This document shows positions 8,990 to 18,456 of a stretch of DNA of 44,267 nucleotides, in pieces. Positions within the stretch are counted from its first letter, which is position 1. The number at the start of each line of letters is the position of its first letter. The stretch is from contig JBAZRN010000008.1 of the NCBI GenBank assembly GCA_041663325.1, positions 1-44,267 on the forward strand, read 5' to 3'. The stretch is from CAJBLF01 sp041663325. Lineage in GTDB: Bacteria > Patescibacteriota > Gracilibacteria > Absconditabacterales > Absconditicoccaceae. The notes beneath the pieces are model-generated. The model did no database searches. It was not told the DNA's origin and was given only the letters and a program-made list of their open reading frames with translations. The position numbers and the translations under genes are program-made.

Positions 8990-9030
8990 AGCATGAAGCT
9001 TAAAGCTTGAAGCCTAAAGCTTTAAAAAAA
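8990..9030. repeat. AAGCTT-family intergenic repeat
   Basis: The string GAAGCTTAAAGCTTGAAGCC followed by TAAAGCTTT is a copy of the element also present at 5908-5945, 6140-6172 and 11148-11205. It sits directly upstream of dnaG. Confidence 0.7.
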
Positions 9031-9078
9031 TTGTCTTTGTAGTAGTGTAAGTATTTCTTGTGAATACTCAACAAAAAA

Positions 9079-9101
9079 ACCGAAGAATTAATCTCTCCGG
9101 T
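9079..9101 (-). terminator. Terminator of rplI
   Basis: On the minus strand ACCGGAGA pairs with TCTTCGGT (one mismatch) around a short AT-rich loop. Seven Ts follow (forward A-run at 9073-9079). It is about 35 bases beyond the rplI stop. Confidence 0.7.
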
Positions 9102-9134
9102 AATTTTTATACTATGTTTTGTTATATATGCGCA

Positions 9135-9791
9135 TTAGTCTTTGAATTTTTCTTTGAGTCTTTTGATGGTTTCAGCTCTTTTTGCTTGTTTAGCCGCTTC
9201 TTTTTCTGCTAGTATTTCTTCTTTTGTCTTTTTTACTTTACCTTCTTCTTCTATTGCCTCATCTTTTTTAGGATTTTTGGAAGCTTTATGTTTAGCTATT
9301 TTTTCTGCTTCTTCAGGATCTTGTTCTACTTTGATTGCCACATCTTTTTTAAGTTCTTTGTAAAGAAATGGAACTGAGAAGTTTCCAAGAGTCGTGATTT
9401 TCTTTTTCAATTTCAAATAACGCGCTTGGATATCTATGCCATATTTTTCATTGATGACTGCGGCGATATCGTTTTCATCCACTTTCGCGTAGAGCGTGCC
9501 ATCAGCATTAGCTTTTCTGATGATGGTGATACCTTCATCGTTGTTGAGTTTTGCAAAAAGATCTTCCAATCAAGAAGCTTTCTTTTTTCTCTCGACTTCT
9601 GCAGCTGCCATTTTTTGGGCAAACTTGTTTTTGTTGTTGGGATCTGCTAGTACAGCGATATTTTTTGGTAACAAAACATTTCTAGCAAAAATAGGTTTTA
9701 CTCTGATGATTTCAAATTTTTCTCCGAGATGTTTGTCGCTTTGCAAGAGGATAACTTCTATCGTCTTGTTTTCTACTTTTCTTCTTGGCAT
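9135..9791 (-). CDS. rplI: 50S ribosomal protein bL9
   Basis: 218 aa from ATG 9791. The N-terminal domain has EVILLQSDKHLGEKFEIIRV and FARNVLLPKNIAV, matching the L9 pattern (VILLxDVxxLGKKGDVVxV, YARNFLxPxGxA). A long connecting helix rich in Lys, Ala and Glu follows, then the C-terminal rRNA-binding domain (DGTLYAKVDENDIAAVI). After the usual end there is a roughly 60-residue Lys/Glu/Ala extension (KKDEAIEEEGKVKKTKEEIL) not found in most L9s (about 150 aa). One TGA glycine (9570-9572) follows KKAS. bL9 binds 23S rRNA near the L1 stalk and helps keep the reading frame. Confidence 0.93.
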
Positions 9792-9965
9792 CGGTATATA
9801 AGTAAATAACTAAAAAACTAATAAGTGATAATTTACGTGATAATTAGCGTATTGATTTGGCATAACAAAAAAATCACGTGAAGAATATATACGAATTCTC
9901 CTAGCAATTTCAAATGAAAATGAGCAACGTTTTTTGTTGGTCAGTAAAATCAGAATTATATAATC

Positions 9966-10595
9966 TTATTTAAGATTTTTGTCATGTTCAAGTATTATAA
10001 CTTCTTTTATTTGGGTTCCAGCAGTGAGCAGCAGATTTTGCAAAGTATTTTGCGCATTGTTTTTTGCTTCCTGGAGAATGTTTCCACTGAGTGCTTCTTG
10101 GATCATCATTTCACCAGCCTTTTCTCTGAGTTTGTTTTCCATATCTATTTCACTTTGAGTAACGATGCCAAGTTTAGCTGTTTGCGTTGTTCCCGTAAGG
10201 GCTACTCAGAAAACTTCTGGCTGTCATAAAACGATAGTGATTGTCCCATCACGAGATACCTGAATATCTCCCGTAGCAACTTCATTGATCATATATCCTG
10301 CGCTTACTTCTCATTTTACTTCTAACACCATTTTATCTTTGAATAATGCGCTGTTGATGATTTCATCTATACCGATCCCGGGAATGAGGCTCGCTAATTG
10401 TTGCTCTCCTTCGATAGTTTTAGTAAAGGTTTTTTTGACCGTTTCTAACTTATCTACTTTTGCGAGCTCAGTCATAATAGAAGCAGTGGTTTGTTTGATA
10501 ACGGTTGCTCATTTATATTGCAACCATACCCAAAAACCATATACACACACAAGCACAATCAGAAGTGCTACAAGATATTTTAATAAACGTTTCAT
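9966..10595 (-). CDS. DUF4230 family protein, membrane-anchored
   Basis: 209 aa beginning MKRLLKYLVALLIVLVCVYG, an N-terminal membrane anchor with basic residues before it. The exported part contains ELAKVDKLETVKKTFTKTIEG, typical of the DUF4230 family (tract of Lys/Thr strands after the anchor). It continues with a strand-rich region, EVKGEVSAGYMINEVATGDI, and a helical C-terminus, AKNNAQNTLQNLLLTAG. Function of the family is unknown; location is probably the outer face of the membrane. Several TGA glycines (e.g. in QYKGATV and VFGVAL). It diverges from the next gene (10674) with a 78-base AT-rich gap that must hold promoters for both. Confidence 0.75.
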
Positions 10596-10673
10596 GATGC
10601 ATTGATTGAAAGATTAAAAACTTATTAAAATTCATTCGAAAATAAATATTTAATTGCTTATAGCCAAATATCC

Positions 10674-11147
10674 ATGAAAAACAATATTAAAAAAAAATAC
10701 TGGATCTGAATTGGGATTTGCTTTCTGATTTTAATTGTATTCTATTCTATCGCTGCGAATTATCTTCACGACAAGAATGCTGTTCCACAGCTCTGCAGTG
10801 AAAAAAAATGTTTTACCGTAGAATTGGCTCGCACATCAGCTGAAACACAACAAGGGCTCATGTATCGTGAATCGATGGCTGAAGATCATGGGATGCTCTT
10901 TATCTTTTCAAAATCCGACTTTTATGATTTCCGAATGAAAAATACGCTTATACCATTAGATATGATATGGATTGACAATCAGTTTAAAGTTGTGCGCATA
11001 TTGACTGTTCAACCCTGTAAGGTCGATCCTTGCGAAGTTTATAGACCAGAAGTTTTTGCAAATTACGTAGTAGAACTCAATGCAGGAATCGCAGCAAAAT
11101 ATGGAATAGTCGAATGAAGCCTTATAAAATTCCAGAATATAAAATAA
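10674..11147 (+). CDS. DUF192 family exported protein
   Basis: 157 aa with an N-terminal membrane segment (IGIGICFLILIVFYSIAANY, glycines TGA or GGG encoded). It is followed by the DUF192 domain: FTVELARTSAETQQGLMYRE, GMLFIF, FRMKNTLIPLDMIWID, and a C-terminal YVVELNAGIAAKYGI. The family is a small beta-sandwich found singly in exported proteins of bacteria and archaea with no settled function. A pair of cysteines (PCKVDPCEVY) replaces the usual loop and may form a disulfide or bind metal. Ends at TAA 11145. Confidence 0.85.
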
Positions 11148-11205
11148 TAGTTTAAAGCTTGAAGTTGAAAACTTAAAGCCTAGAATTTGATTCTACATTA
11201 AGCTT
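11148..11205. repeat. AAGCTT-family intergenic repeat
   Basis: TTTAAAGCTTGAAG, then AACTTAAAGCCTAG and ACATTAAGCTTTCTAA form a degenerate inverted array related to the elements at 5908, 6140 and 8990. No coding potential. Confidence 0.6.
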
Positions 11206-11233
11206 TCTAAATTTTACATTATAAATTAATAGT

Positions 11234-11641
11234 TTGTTGCCGCAAAGACAGAGATTGACCGGTAAAGATGTTATATTCATCACGAGAAAAAGACAGTATC
11301 TCAGCCAGTGATTGTTCGGGTTTTTCTATATCAAACAATATCCTAATATTAAAAATAACCAGTTTTCTTGCCATGTTACTATAAAATTATCCAAAAGATC
11401 CGTTGTCAGACATGTAATAAAAAGAGCTATCATACAGCGTATTCAAGAACATAATCTTGTAAAATATCCTATAAACAATTGATTTTATAAGTTTTTCATA
11501 GTATTATCCAAAGATCGTGTCTGAGAACTTGAAAAAAAAATTGCAAATTTTACAAAAAAAGATACAATTATGTATGTACAAGAAGAATTTGAAAAAGCAT
11601 GGAAACGGTTCAACGATAAACTGTATACCAAAAAAACTTAG
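11234..11641 (+). CDS. rnpA: Ribonuclease P protein component
   Basis: 135 aa. The N-terminus LPQRQRLTGKDV matches the usual LPKxxRLxxxxdF start, and the RNR signature appears as KLSKRSVVRHVIKRAIIQRI. Three TGA glycines lie in YLSQGLFGFFY, NNGFYKF and DRVGELEK. I start at TTG 11234 because the stop at 11222 leaves no upstream ATG and the second TTG codon then gives Leu-Pro at residues 2-3 as expected. The protein binds the P RNA and the tRNA 5' leader. rpmH, its usual neighbour, is not seen upstream. The C-terminus (about 20 residues) is longer than usual. Confidence 0.82.
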
Positions 11642-11650
11642 ATTTTAGAA

Positions 11651-11726
11651 TTATACCGAACTGCTTTCGAAATCTGTAATTACTTTGTTTCTCTCATACT
11701 TACAGTTTCTCAAGTCGTCGGTATAA
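11651..11726. other. Nested inverted repeats, possible structured RNA
   Basis: Outer arms TTATACCGA (11651-11659) and TCGGTATAA (11718-11726), inner arms CTGTAA (11674-11679) and TTACAG (11700-11705), all within the gap between rnpA and the permease. It is not a tRNA (no GTTC T-loop) and lacks a T-run after the stem, so it is not an ordinary terminator. Could be a leader structure of the permease gene or a small RNA on either strand. Confidence 0.4.
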
Positions 11727-11772
11727 CTCAATCATCCAAAAAAATTTCGTTTTAGTTATTTAGTAGTGTAGT

Positions 11773-13035
11773 ATGGCATTTATTCACAAAATTATAAAAG
11801 GTTGATCTGACTTTTTCAAGTCGATTAAGTCTGATAACAGACAACAGCTTTTGGAATTGGAAAAATTGGAAAAGAAACTTGAAGAACAACAGAAACAAGA
11901 GAAAAAAATAGCTAAAGCTCCTTTTGTGGTAACCAATAGAATGTTTCTTAAATTTTGGGCATTTGGGATACTTATTATCTTTATCGGATTATTCGTATAT
12001 CAATCATTGAGTATTATCTATTTGATTTTCATGGCATATATCCTTTCTCTTGCTATAGAAGCTATTATCGATTTTTTTCAAAAAAGAATAGTTTACAGAG
12101 GAATATCTATTGCGTTAGCGTATTTGATTCTCGTTGTAGTTTTTTTAGGGGCTATGGTATTTATTATACCATTTATCCTCAATCAATTCTCGGATATTAT
12201 GACGATTGCGATAAGTAATATCTCACATTTTCAAGATATATTGGCGAACAAATCGCTTGTTGGAGTGATTAGAGATACGAGTTGGCTTCCATGAAGTCTC
12301 AAAAAAGCTTTACTTGATTCCTTTAGCAATCCTGCTGTAGTTTCGTGAGTACAGAGTCAATTGCAGCAAAACATCTCTCAAATAGTAAATCTCGGTACCA
12401 TGTATGCCAAAAATATTGGCACTATGGCAGTAAGTGCTGTTGGCACGTTTTTTAACTTTATTACTCAAATATCTATTGTATTGACGCTTTCTGTTCTTTT
12501 TTCTATCCAAAAAGATTCCGTGATGAAGTTTATCGCAAAACTTGGCGGTGAAAAACAATATAAATTTATCTATATGAAACTTGAAAGAATCTATAAAAAA
12601 CTTGGTATCCGGCTCAAAAGCCAGCTTTTCTTGTGTATCTTTATCGGGGTTACTATGTATGCTGCTTTATGGATACTCGCAATCTTTGGTATCGATCTTC
12701 CTCAGAAATGAGCGCTTGCTGGTATCGCAGCGATGACAGAATTTATTCCGTATATAGGACCGCTTATCTGATGATTGGCTGCAACTATGGTTGCGTTTAT
12801 TCATTTTGGTCTTTACTGAGCATTGGTTGTGATAGGTGTGGTTATTTTGATTCAACGATTAGAAAATAATGTATTGATACCGTTATTGATGAACAAGACG
12901 CTGGGAGTAAATCCGGTCGTTATCTTTATCAGTATGATTATTTGAGCATTGATTTTGTGAGTAGTCTGAGTATTGCTTGCCGTGCCTATCGCAGTGATTA
13001 TTACGCTTATTATGGAAAAAACATTTGAAGAATAA
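11773..13035 (+). CDS. AI-2E family transporter (TqsA/PerM-like permease)
   Basis: 420 aa. A cytoplasmic N-terminus with a Lys/Glu/Gln coiled-coil-like stretch (LELEKLEKKLEEQQKQEKKI, residues about 27-46) precedes the membrane domain. Helices start at KFWAFGILIIFIGLFVYQSL and YLIFMAYILSLAIEAI. The C-terminal core has FIPYIGPLIGG and QRLENNVLIPLLMNKTLGVN, the conserved AI-2E signatures, then VNPVVIFISMIIGALILG. Many of these glycines are TGA codons. The family includes an AI-2 exporter and Na+/H+ antiporters; substrate cannot be inferred. It ends in TAA before a repeat and a bidirectional terminator. Confidence 0.9.
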
Positions 13036-13061
13036 AACGGTCCGGAGGACGTAATATACTT

Positions 13062-13138
13062 CGTGTAATAAGTTCGCTACGCTCACGTAATTTGCCTGCG
13101 GCGTAATTGGTAATTTACCCTAACGGGCGTAATTTATT
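13062..13138. repeat. GTAATT-family intergenic repeat
   Basis: Contains AAGTTCGCTACGCTCACGTA, GCGGCGTAATTGGTAATTTA and CGGGCGTAATTT, close to the copies at 7164-7246 and 21799-21905. Follows the AI-2E permease gene. Confidence 0.75.
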
Positions 13139-13210
13139 CTTTGAATGTTAATATATCTCTTCGTGATGTCATTTTACGAATTTATGTTTTAAGATTTCAG
13201 ACAATAAAAA

Positions 13211-13240
13211 AAGCCTGCTCGAAAACGAGGCAGGTTTTTA
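13211..13240. terminator. Bidirectional terminator between convergent genes
   Basis: Stem GCCTG-CTCG / CGAG-G-CAGGT with one bulged G and an AAAA loop, flanked by an A-run at the left and a T-run at the right. It serves the permease (+) and the receiver-like gene (-). Confidence 0.8.
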
Positions 13241-13262
13241 TATACATTGTTTATTATCGTTA

Positions 13263-13715
13263 TTATCGTTTTTTGCATAGCAACTCAACGAGTTCAACCA
13301 GAGAGTAATCATTAGTTCCATCCTTTCTGATAATAATCACATTATCTCCCCATTTTCTATCTGGATGATTGTTTGGGCCATACATATATTGCCAGGTTGG
13401 ATATGTCCAAATTGCTATTGGTCTTGGTAGATCTTTCATAAAGTCACGATACAGAAACCACCCAGTTTGCATCGCATCATCTGTTTCTTCGTATGTGTAT
13501 CGAGGATGATGACTAAAGTATGGCTCCATAATGATGCAATCATAATGTTCTAATCCGTTTTGTAGATGTTCTTTTTCTTCATACGTTTTTTTAAAATTCA
13601 TGAGTCCCTCTTGAGATGATACTATCTGAACATCATGTTTTTCTTTTAGAAACCTTATGATTCTAGGCATCATTTTAGGTTCTTTTTCGATGACCAATAT
13701 TTTTTTTCGTTCCAT
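13263..13715 (-). CDS. Degenerate response-regulator receiver-like protein
   Basis: 150 aa, starting MERKKILVIEKEPKMMPRII. The pattern of a receiver domain is visible: strand ILVIEKEP, then YDCIIMEPYF where the phospho-acceptor Asp would lie. The acidic pair is E-K rather than D-D and the acceptor position is Glu, so it probably cannot be phosphorylated normally. The second half (PRPIAIWTYPTWQYMYGPNN) has an aromatic-rich loop not typical of receivers. No output domain or histidine kinase lies nearby. None of its six glycines is TGA, though the number is too small to be telling. It diverges from murF across 135 bases. Function unknown. Confidence 0.65.
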   Translation of the reverse strand: MERKKILVIEKEPKMMPRIIRFLKEKHDVQIVSSQEGLMNFKKTYEEKEHLQNGLEHYDCIIMEPYFSHHPRYTYEETDDAMQTGWFLYRDFMKDLPRPIAIWTYPTWQYMYGPNNHPDRKWGDNVIIIRKDGTNDYSLVELVELLCKKR

Positions 13716-13850
13716 ATATATTTTATTTTTGACTATTTATATTTGACATTTTGTTTTCATGTAAATGAATAATAAATACTACAACAAAATCAATAGAAAT
13801 TTTGCTTGTTTTTTGTAAAGTCATACTGTTTTTAGTTTTCATAGAAAAAA

Positions 13851-15233
13851 ATGAAAAATAAATTTTTACGATGGTACTATAAGCTTCTTGGCAAATTAGC
13901 ACATTGATATATTGCAAAGCACAGTCCGTATGTAATTGGAATCAATGGTAGCGTAGGGAAAACATCTTGCCGTATGATAGTTTATCAGACTTTACAGAGA
14001 TTTTTGCCAGATAAAAAAATCTATACATCATCAAAAAATTTCAATGGAGAACTGGGGCTTTCTCTTTCTATTTTTCAGATAGAAACATGGGAACCAAATA
14101 TATTTTGCTTTATAACTACTTTAACTCAACTCATTCGAAAAAGATTTTTCTGATCCAACCCCTACGACATTATTCTCTTGGAATACGGGATTGATCGTCC
14201 AGGCGAGATGGACTTTCTTCTCACGATAGCTAAGCCACATATAGGGATTTTTACCGCTATAGATGCTGTACATTCAGAGCAGTTTGGTAATCCAGCCGAG
14301 ATAGCGAGAGAAGAGGTGAAAATGTTGAAAAATGCATTAGAACTATGATTTCTCAATGCTAATGATGGATATGCGATTCAACTCAAAGATCATTTATCTA
14401 TTGATTATCTGACCTATCAAACGGAAGGAAATGATATCAAAGCAGATATCACTTTCAAAGACGAAAAATTCTTCGTATCGGATTTCAAAGGAGGAGTAGG
14501 AGTTCAATTCAATCTTTGGATCAAAGAAAAAAAATATAACATCAGCACAAATATTCTTGGTAAAGCGAATTATGGGTATATCTGATTGTGATTGGCGGTA
14601 GCAGGGATTTTAGATTACAAATATGCAAGAATAGCATCTAGACCAGAAGATCCGACATTGAGAAACGGTTCCCATGAACAGCTTGAACTTCACTATCAAC
14701 TTCAGCCAGGAAGGCTATCGGTTTTCCATGGAATAGAAAATAGTGTCATTATCGATTCTACCTATAATGCTTCGCCACTCAGTGTGAGGAAAATCATCAA
14801 TACGGCACATAATATTCAAATGCAATTATTTCCGCAAAGAAAAGTTATTCTCGTGCTTGGAGATATGAGAGAGCTTGGTGATCTTACGGAAAGAGAACAT
14901 AGAATGATTGCTGGATATGTTAGTCAAGTAGCAGATCGTGTAATATTAGTCGGGAAGTATATGACGGATTATTTAGCTGATGAGCTTGAGAAAGTAGGCT
15001 ACGATAAACATAATGTAGAAAAATTTTACGATGCGAATATCGCTGGTAAATATATTCAGAAAATATTGAAAGCACCAGGTGATGAATATCTTATCGTCTG
15101 TAAAGGAAGTCAAAATACTATTTTTCTCGAAGAAGCAGTCAAACACTTTCTCTTAAATCCAGAAGATCAGAAAGAGCTTACGAGGCAATCTGATTGGCGA
15201 TTGAACAAGAAAAAGAAGTTTTTTACATCATAA
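13851..15233 (+). CDS. murF: MurF-like UDP-MurNAc-tripeptide--D-Ala-D-Ala ligase
   Basis: 460 aa. P-loop VIGINGSVGKTSCR near residues 28-41, Mur ligase central domain with LLEYGIDRPGEMDFL and HIGIFTAIDAVHSEQFG, and C-terminal domain with DSTYNASPLSV and VLGDMRELGDLTEREH. The last two are MurF signatures (YNANPxSM, LGDMxELG). It adds the terminal D-Ala-D-Ala to the peptidoglycan precursor in the cytoplasm. The substrate-binding N-terminal domain is missing: the P-loop comes directly after a short amphipathic helix (FLRWYYKLLGKLAHGYIAKH). The protein is therefore like other short MurF-like or cyanophycin-synthetase-type ligases, and exact substrate is less sure. The GNAT gene starts 13 bases after it. 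Confidence 0.85.
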
Positions 15234-15246
15234 GTTTTTTATATCG

Positions 15247-15693
15247 ATGGAAATTCGTACAGCTGCAATCAAGGATTTCTTTCAATTATACGAAATAGGT
15301 CAAAATACCCCTGAACTAAGAGTAAGCGCAAAAGAGCAATTTATGGATCAAGATGAATTTATATTAGCTATTGAAAATCCTAATGGCATTTTCTTGGTTG
15401 CAGAAGAAGAGAATACTCTAGTGGGATTCATCTACGTAAATGCAAAAGATAAAGATAAACCAATAGAAAATAGATATGCTTGTCTTGTCTATCTTGTGGT
15501 AGTAGAAAAGTTTCGCAGGCATGGCATTGCGCAAAGGTTTTACGATGAATGCGAGAAAAGATTAAAAAATATGGGTATTACTCATGTACGTACTCGAGCA
15601 AATGTTGAGGGAAACTGAGAAATTGTAGAATTTATGAAGAAACAGGGTTTTGCAGAATGACACCAATATGTTCGGATGGATAAAACAATATAA
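15247..15693 (+). CDS. GNAT family N-acetyltransferase
   Basis: 148 aa. The acetyl-CoA-binding motif A is seen in LVYLVVVEKFRRHGIAQRFY (R-x-x-G-I-A), followed by the helix YDECEKRLKNMGI. The C-terminus ends FMKKQGFAEGHQYVRMDKTI, a normal GNAT beta6-beta7 end with a GF motif; two glycines here are TGA. The gene follows murF by 13 bases and is probably cotranscribed. Acceptor unknown: small molecule or protein N-terminus both possible. Confidence 0.85.
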
Positions 15694-15711
15694 TACCTAT
15701 GCATTGTTTAT

Positions 15712-15742
15712 TCGTAATTCATAATTAATAATTCGTAATTGA
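15712..15742. repeat. GTAATT-family repeat, short copy
   Basis: ATTCGTAATTCATAATTAAT followed by AATTCGTAATTGA: alternating TAATT/AATTA words between the convergent ends of the GNAT and 7TM genes. Related to the repeat inside asnB at 35666-35713. Confidence 0.6.
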
Positions 15743-15747
15743 ATATT

Positions 15748-17043
15748 CTATTCCTCTTCAGTTCATGAGGAGTTTTTTAGTAATGGCATGAAGCGGAAAT
15801 ATTCGAGAAGTTGAAGTCCCGTAAATCTTCCGATAGCGATATTGAGAAGAAAAATCAGAATTAATATTTCTGGAAAAGCTAGGAGAAGATGTTTTAATCC
15901 TGTCCAATAAAAGAGTCCATAGACAGCAAAAGAAACAAGTAAGAACTCTGCAAAAGCTATCCGTCGTCCAGCGCTAAAAAGCTTGAATCATTCGTTGAAC
16001 ACTTTATCGCTTACGAGGATGATAAATATCATCGGGAAGATAATATATCCGTTGGCGAAGAGCGTGACATCAATCCAATTGAGTCAGAGAATAGTGTTAA
16101 GTCAAAAAACCAAAAGCATAAGAAAAAAGTAGAGAATGATCAAGAGTGATGTTTTAGCGTTATGCAGGAGATACATTCTTTTGGTAAAAAGCCTCATAAC
16201 TATTTTAGTTATCAATCAGATGACCAATAAGGTGAGACTAAACGGCACACCAAGGATGGACAGTGAAACAGCAAAGAGCAGCGGACTATAGATGCCGAAG
16301 ATCGAAAATCCTACTATTTGTCTGAGGATGTTTATCACTAATGTCCCCAAAGAAAGCACAAGAAACATAGTGATAAGCTCTATAGGAAATCCATGGTAAA
16401 TTAAACGATCCACAATATAAGAGACAACAAGATATTTGGGAGTTTCTTGAAATGAAAGTGAAAAGGGCGTGATGTATTGTTCTTGATTGGTGATTTTATT
16501 GAGAGAGAGTGTCGAGAGAAAATTGAGAAGTTTATCTTGTGAAAGGGTGTATATTTTAGTTATTTCGATAGGTTTGATATATTTAGCCAGTATCCTTTTG
16601 AGAAAAAATTTATTGCTATTGGTGACGAGATAGATGGTTTTTCCTTTGAGATTAAGATTATTCGATGTATGCAGTTTACCTAAAAGCTGAAGCAAAACAT
16701 CAAATTTCGATGTATTGATAATCAATATTTTGCTTGATTGGATACTAGCAACATTTTCTGTTATTTTATTGAGTATTTCTTCTTCAGAAAAATTTGCATT
16801 ATCTGAAATAAAGATTTCTTGGAGCAATGTTTTCTGTTTGTCAAAATTTTGCTGGAATCCGAGATCAAATTCTTCTCATTCTTCTCATAGATAGATGATA
16901 GTATCTTTGTAATTGATTCATTTTGTCGGAGCTGAGCAATGAGTTTGTCATTCACATGTGGTTGAAGTGAATTGAGCTCATGCGGTAGAGAAGAGTAAAC
17001 TACTTCCCAATACTAATGTTATGAAGATGAGAAATTTTTTCAT
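15748..17043 (-). CDS. Exported protein with C-terminal 7TM domain (7TM_transglut-like)
   Basis: 431 aa. Signal peptide MKKFLIFITLVLGSSLLFST, then AGAQ. An extracytoplasmic region of about 190 residues follows, mostly helices and strands with no visible catalytic triad. From about residue 210 there are seven hydrophobic helices, beginning LITMFLVLSLGTLVINILRQ and passing IFGIYSPLLFAVSLSILGVP. This R-Q-x-x-G-x-x-x-F-G-I-x-x-P pattern is typical of the 7TM domain usually fused to an inactive transglutaminase (PF14402-like). The family is of unknown function. The 3' end is convergent with the GNAT gene. It lies 28 bases after the M16 peptidase gene on the same strand, suggesting an operon. Confidence 0.75.
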
Positions 17044-17071
17044 ACGTATAGAAAATGAGATAAAATTGGAT

Positions 17072-18295
17072 CTATTTGATATAGAAGAGATATAAGTTTT
17101 CTCTATTCAATTTTTTCGCAACTGTTTTAATGTCTTCGAGTGTAAGACTTTTATACTTTTTCAATATTTCTGGAAGAGTATCAATTTTTTTATATATCAG
17201 ATATTGATTTCCGATAAAATTTGCCATCTCGTCTGAGGATTCTATTCCCATTTGGATCTGACCTTCGTTGTAGCCGATTGCATTGTCAAATTCTTCCTGC
17301 GTGATGTTTCATTCAGCGATATTTTGTATTTCTTCGAAAATCTTTTCTACGCCAAAATCAAATCTCTTTTTATCTATTCATGCTCTAATGAGAAATGTTC
17401 ATATGTTTTGTTCGCTTGCGTGCATAGCTTTGATGTAATAGCAAAGTCACTGTTTTTCTCTGATATTTTGGAAAAGTCTGGATGACATATTTCATCCTAA
17501 TATCGTTGCCAGGACATTGGCTGCGTATCTCGTTTCATCATCACCTTTGAATCCTGGAGCTGAAATGACTAAATGAGCTTGTTCATTTTTTTGTTCGAAA
17601 CTTCCTATATGTTCTTGAGGCAGATGATTATTAAATGCTGGTTTTGTTCATTTCATATTTGCAGGAAGAGTACTGAATTCTTTGGAAAGTTGATCGATGA
17701 TGGTTTGTTTATTTTCTATTTTTCCTGCAATCATAATGATAAGATTATCTTTGGTATAGAGATCCGCTTTATGATCAATCAACATCTGCTGATCGAATGA
17801 TTTGATATTTGCTTCATTACCTATGATTGGTCGTCCAAAACTATTATCTCCAAAGTAATACGTCTGCCATTTTTCCATAACCATTGCCATCGGATTGTCT
17901 TCATACATTTTGAGTTCTTGAATCACAACTCCCTTTTCTCTTTCTAATTCTTCGGCATTAAATTTTGCATGATTCATCATATCTGCAAGGACATCAATCG
18001 CTTTATTGATAAATTCTGGCGCGCATTTGACGTAATAGCCAGCAAATTCGTCTCCTGTATATGCATTAAATTCTCCTCAAAATTTATCTACGGCTTCAGC
18101 GACTGATCTTGGAGTAGGATATTTATTTCCTCCTTTGAAAAAAAGGTGTTCGAGAAAATGACTAATTCCGTTATTTTGTCTGTTTTCATAGATACTTCCG
18201 GCTTTGCACATAATTTCTATGGTGATTGAATTTGCATCTTCCATAGGCGCAAAAAGGCAATCTATGCCTGTTATGGATTCTATAGTGTACTTCAT
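17072..18295 (-). CDS. M16 family zinc peptidase (pitrilysin/processing-peptidase type)
   Basis: 407 aa. The inverted zinc motif HFLEH is at about residues 46-50 (GISHFLEHLFFKGG), with the third ligand Glu in EREKGVVIQELKMYEDNP about 75 residues later. The second M16 domain contains LGGNMSSRLFQNIREKQGL and the Y-x-I region, the conserved R/Y substrate site. Size matches the approximately 45-kDa bacterial homologues (YmxG/PqqL-like half enzymes). It cleaves peptides; physiological substrate unknown. No signal peptide, so probably cytoplasmic or moonlighting. The gene is the first of a leftward pair with the 7TM protein, and its start is divergent from the SLH gene. Confidence 0.92.
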
Positions 18296-18395
18296 GACTA
18301 AAATGTTACATGCTAAATTTTGAATGTTGAATGAAGGTAACTATTTATTCTTTAATTGCAAATTCACTTCCTTTTGTTTGTATCTACTAATTGTA

Positions 18396-18423
18396 TTGAC
18401 AAATCAATATTTCTGAGTATAAT
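18396..18423 (+). promoter_or_regulatory. Strong sigma70-type promoter of the SLH-like gene
   Basis: Consensus TTGACA (18396-18401), 16-base spacer, consensus TATAAT (18418-18423), with CTGAG ahead of the -10. The predicted start is near 18430, about 27 bases before ATG 18457. The untranslated leader has no Shine-Dalgarno sequence. Confidence 0.85.
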
Positions 18424-18456
18424 ATACATGTAAAAATTTATTCTTTGTCCCCACTG

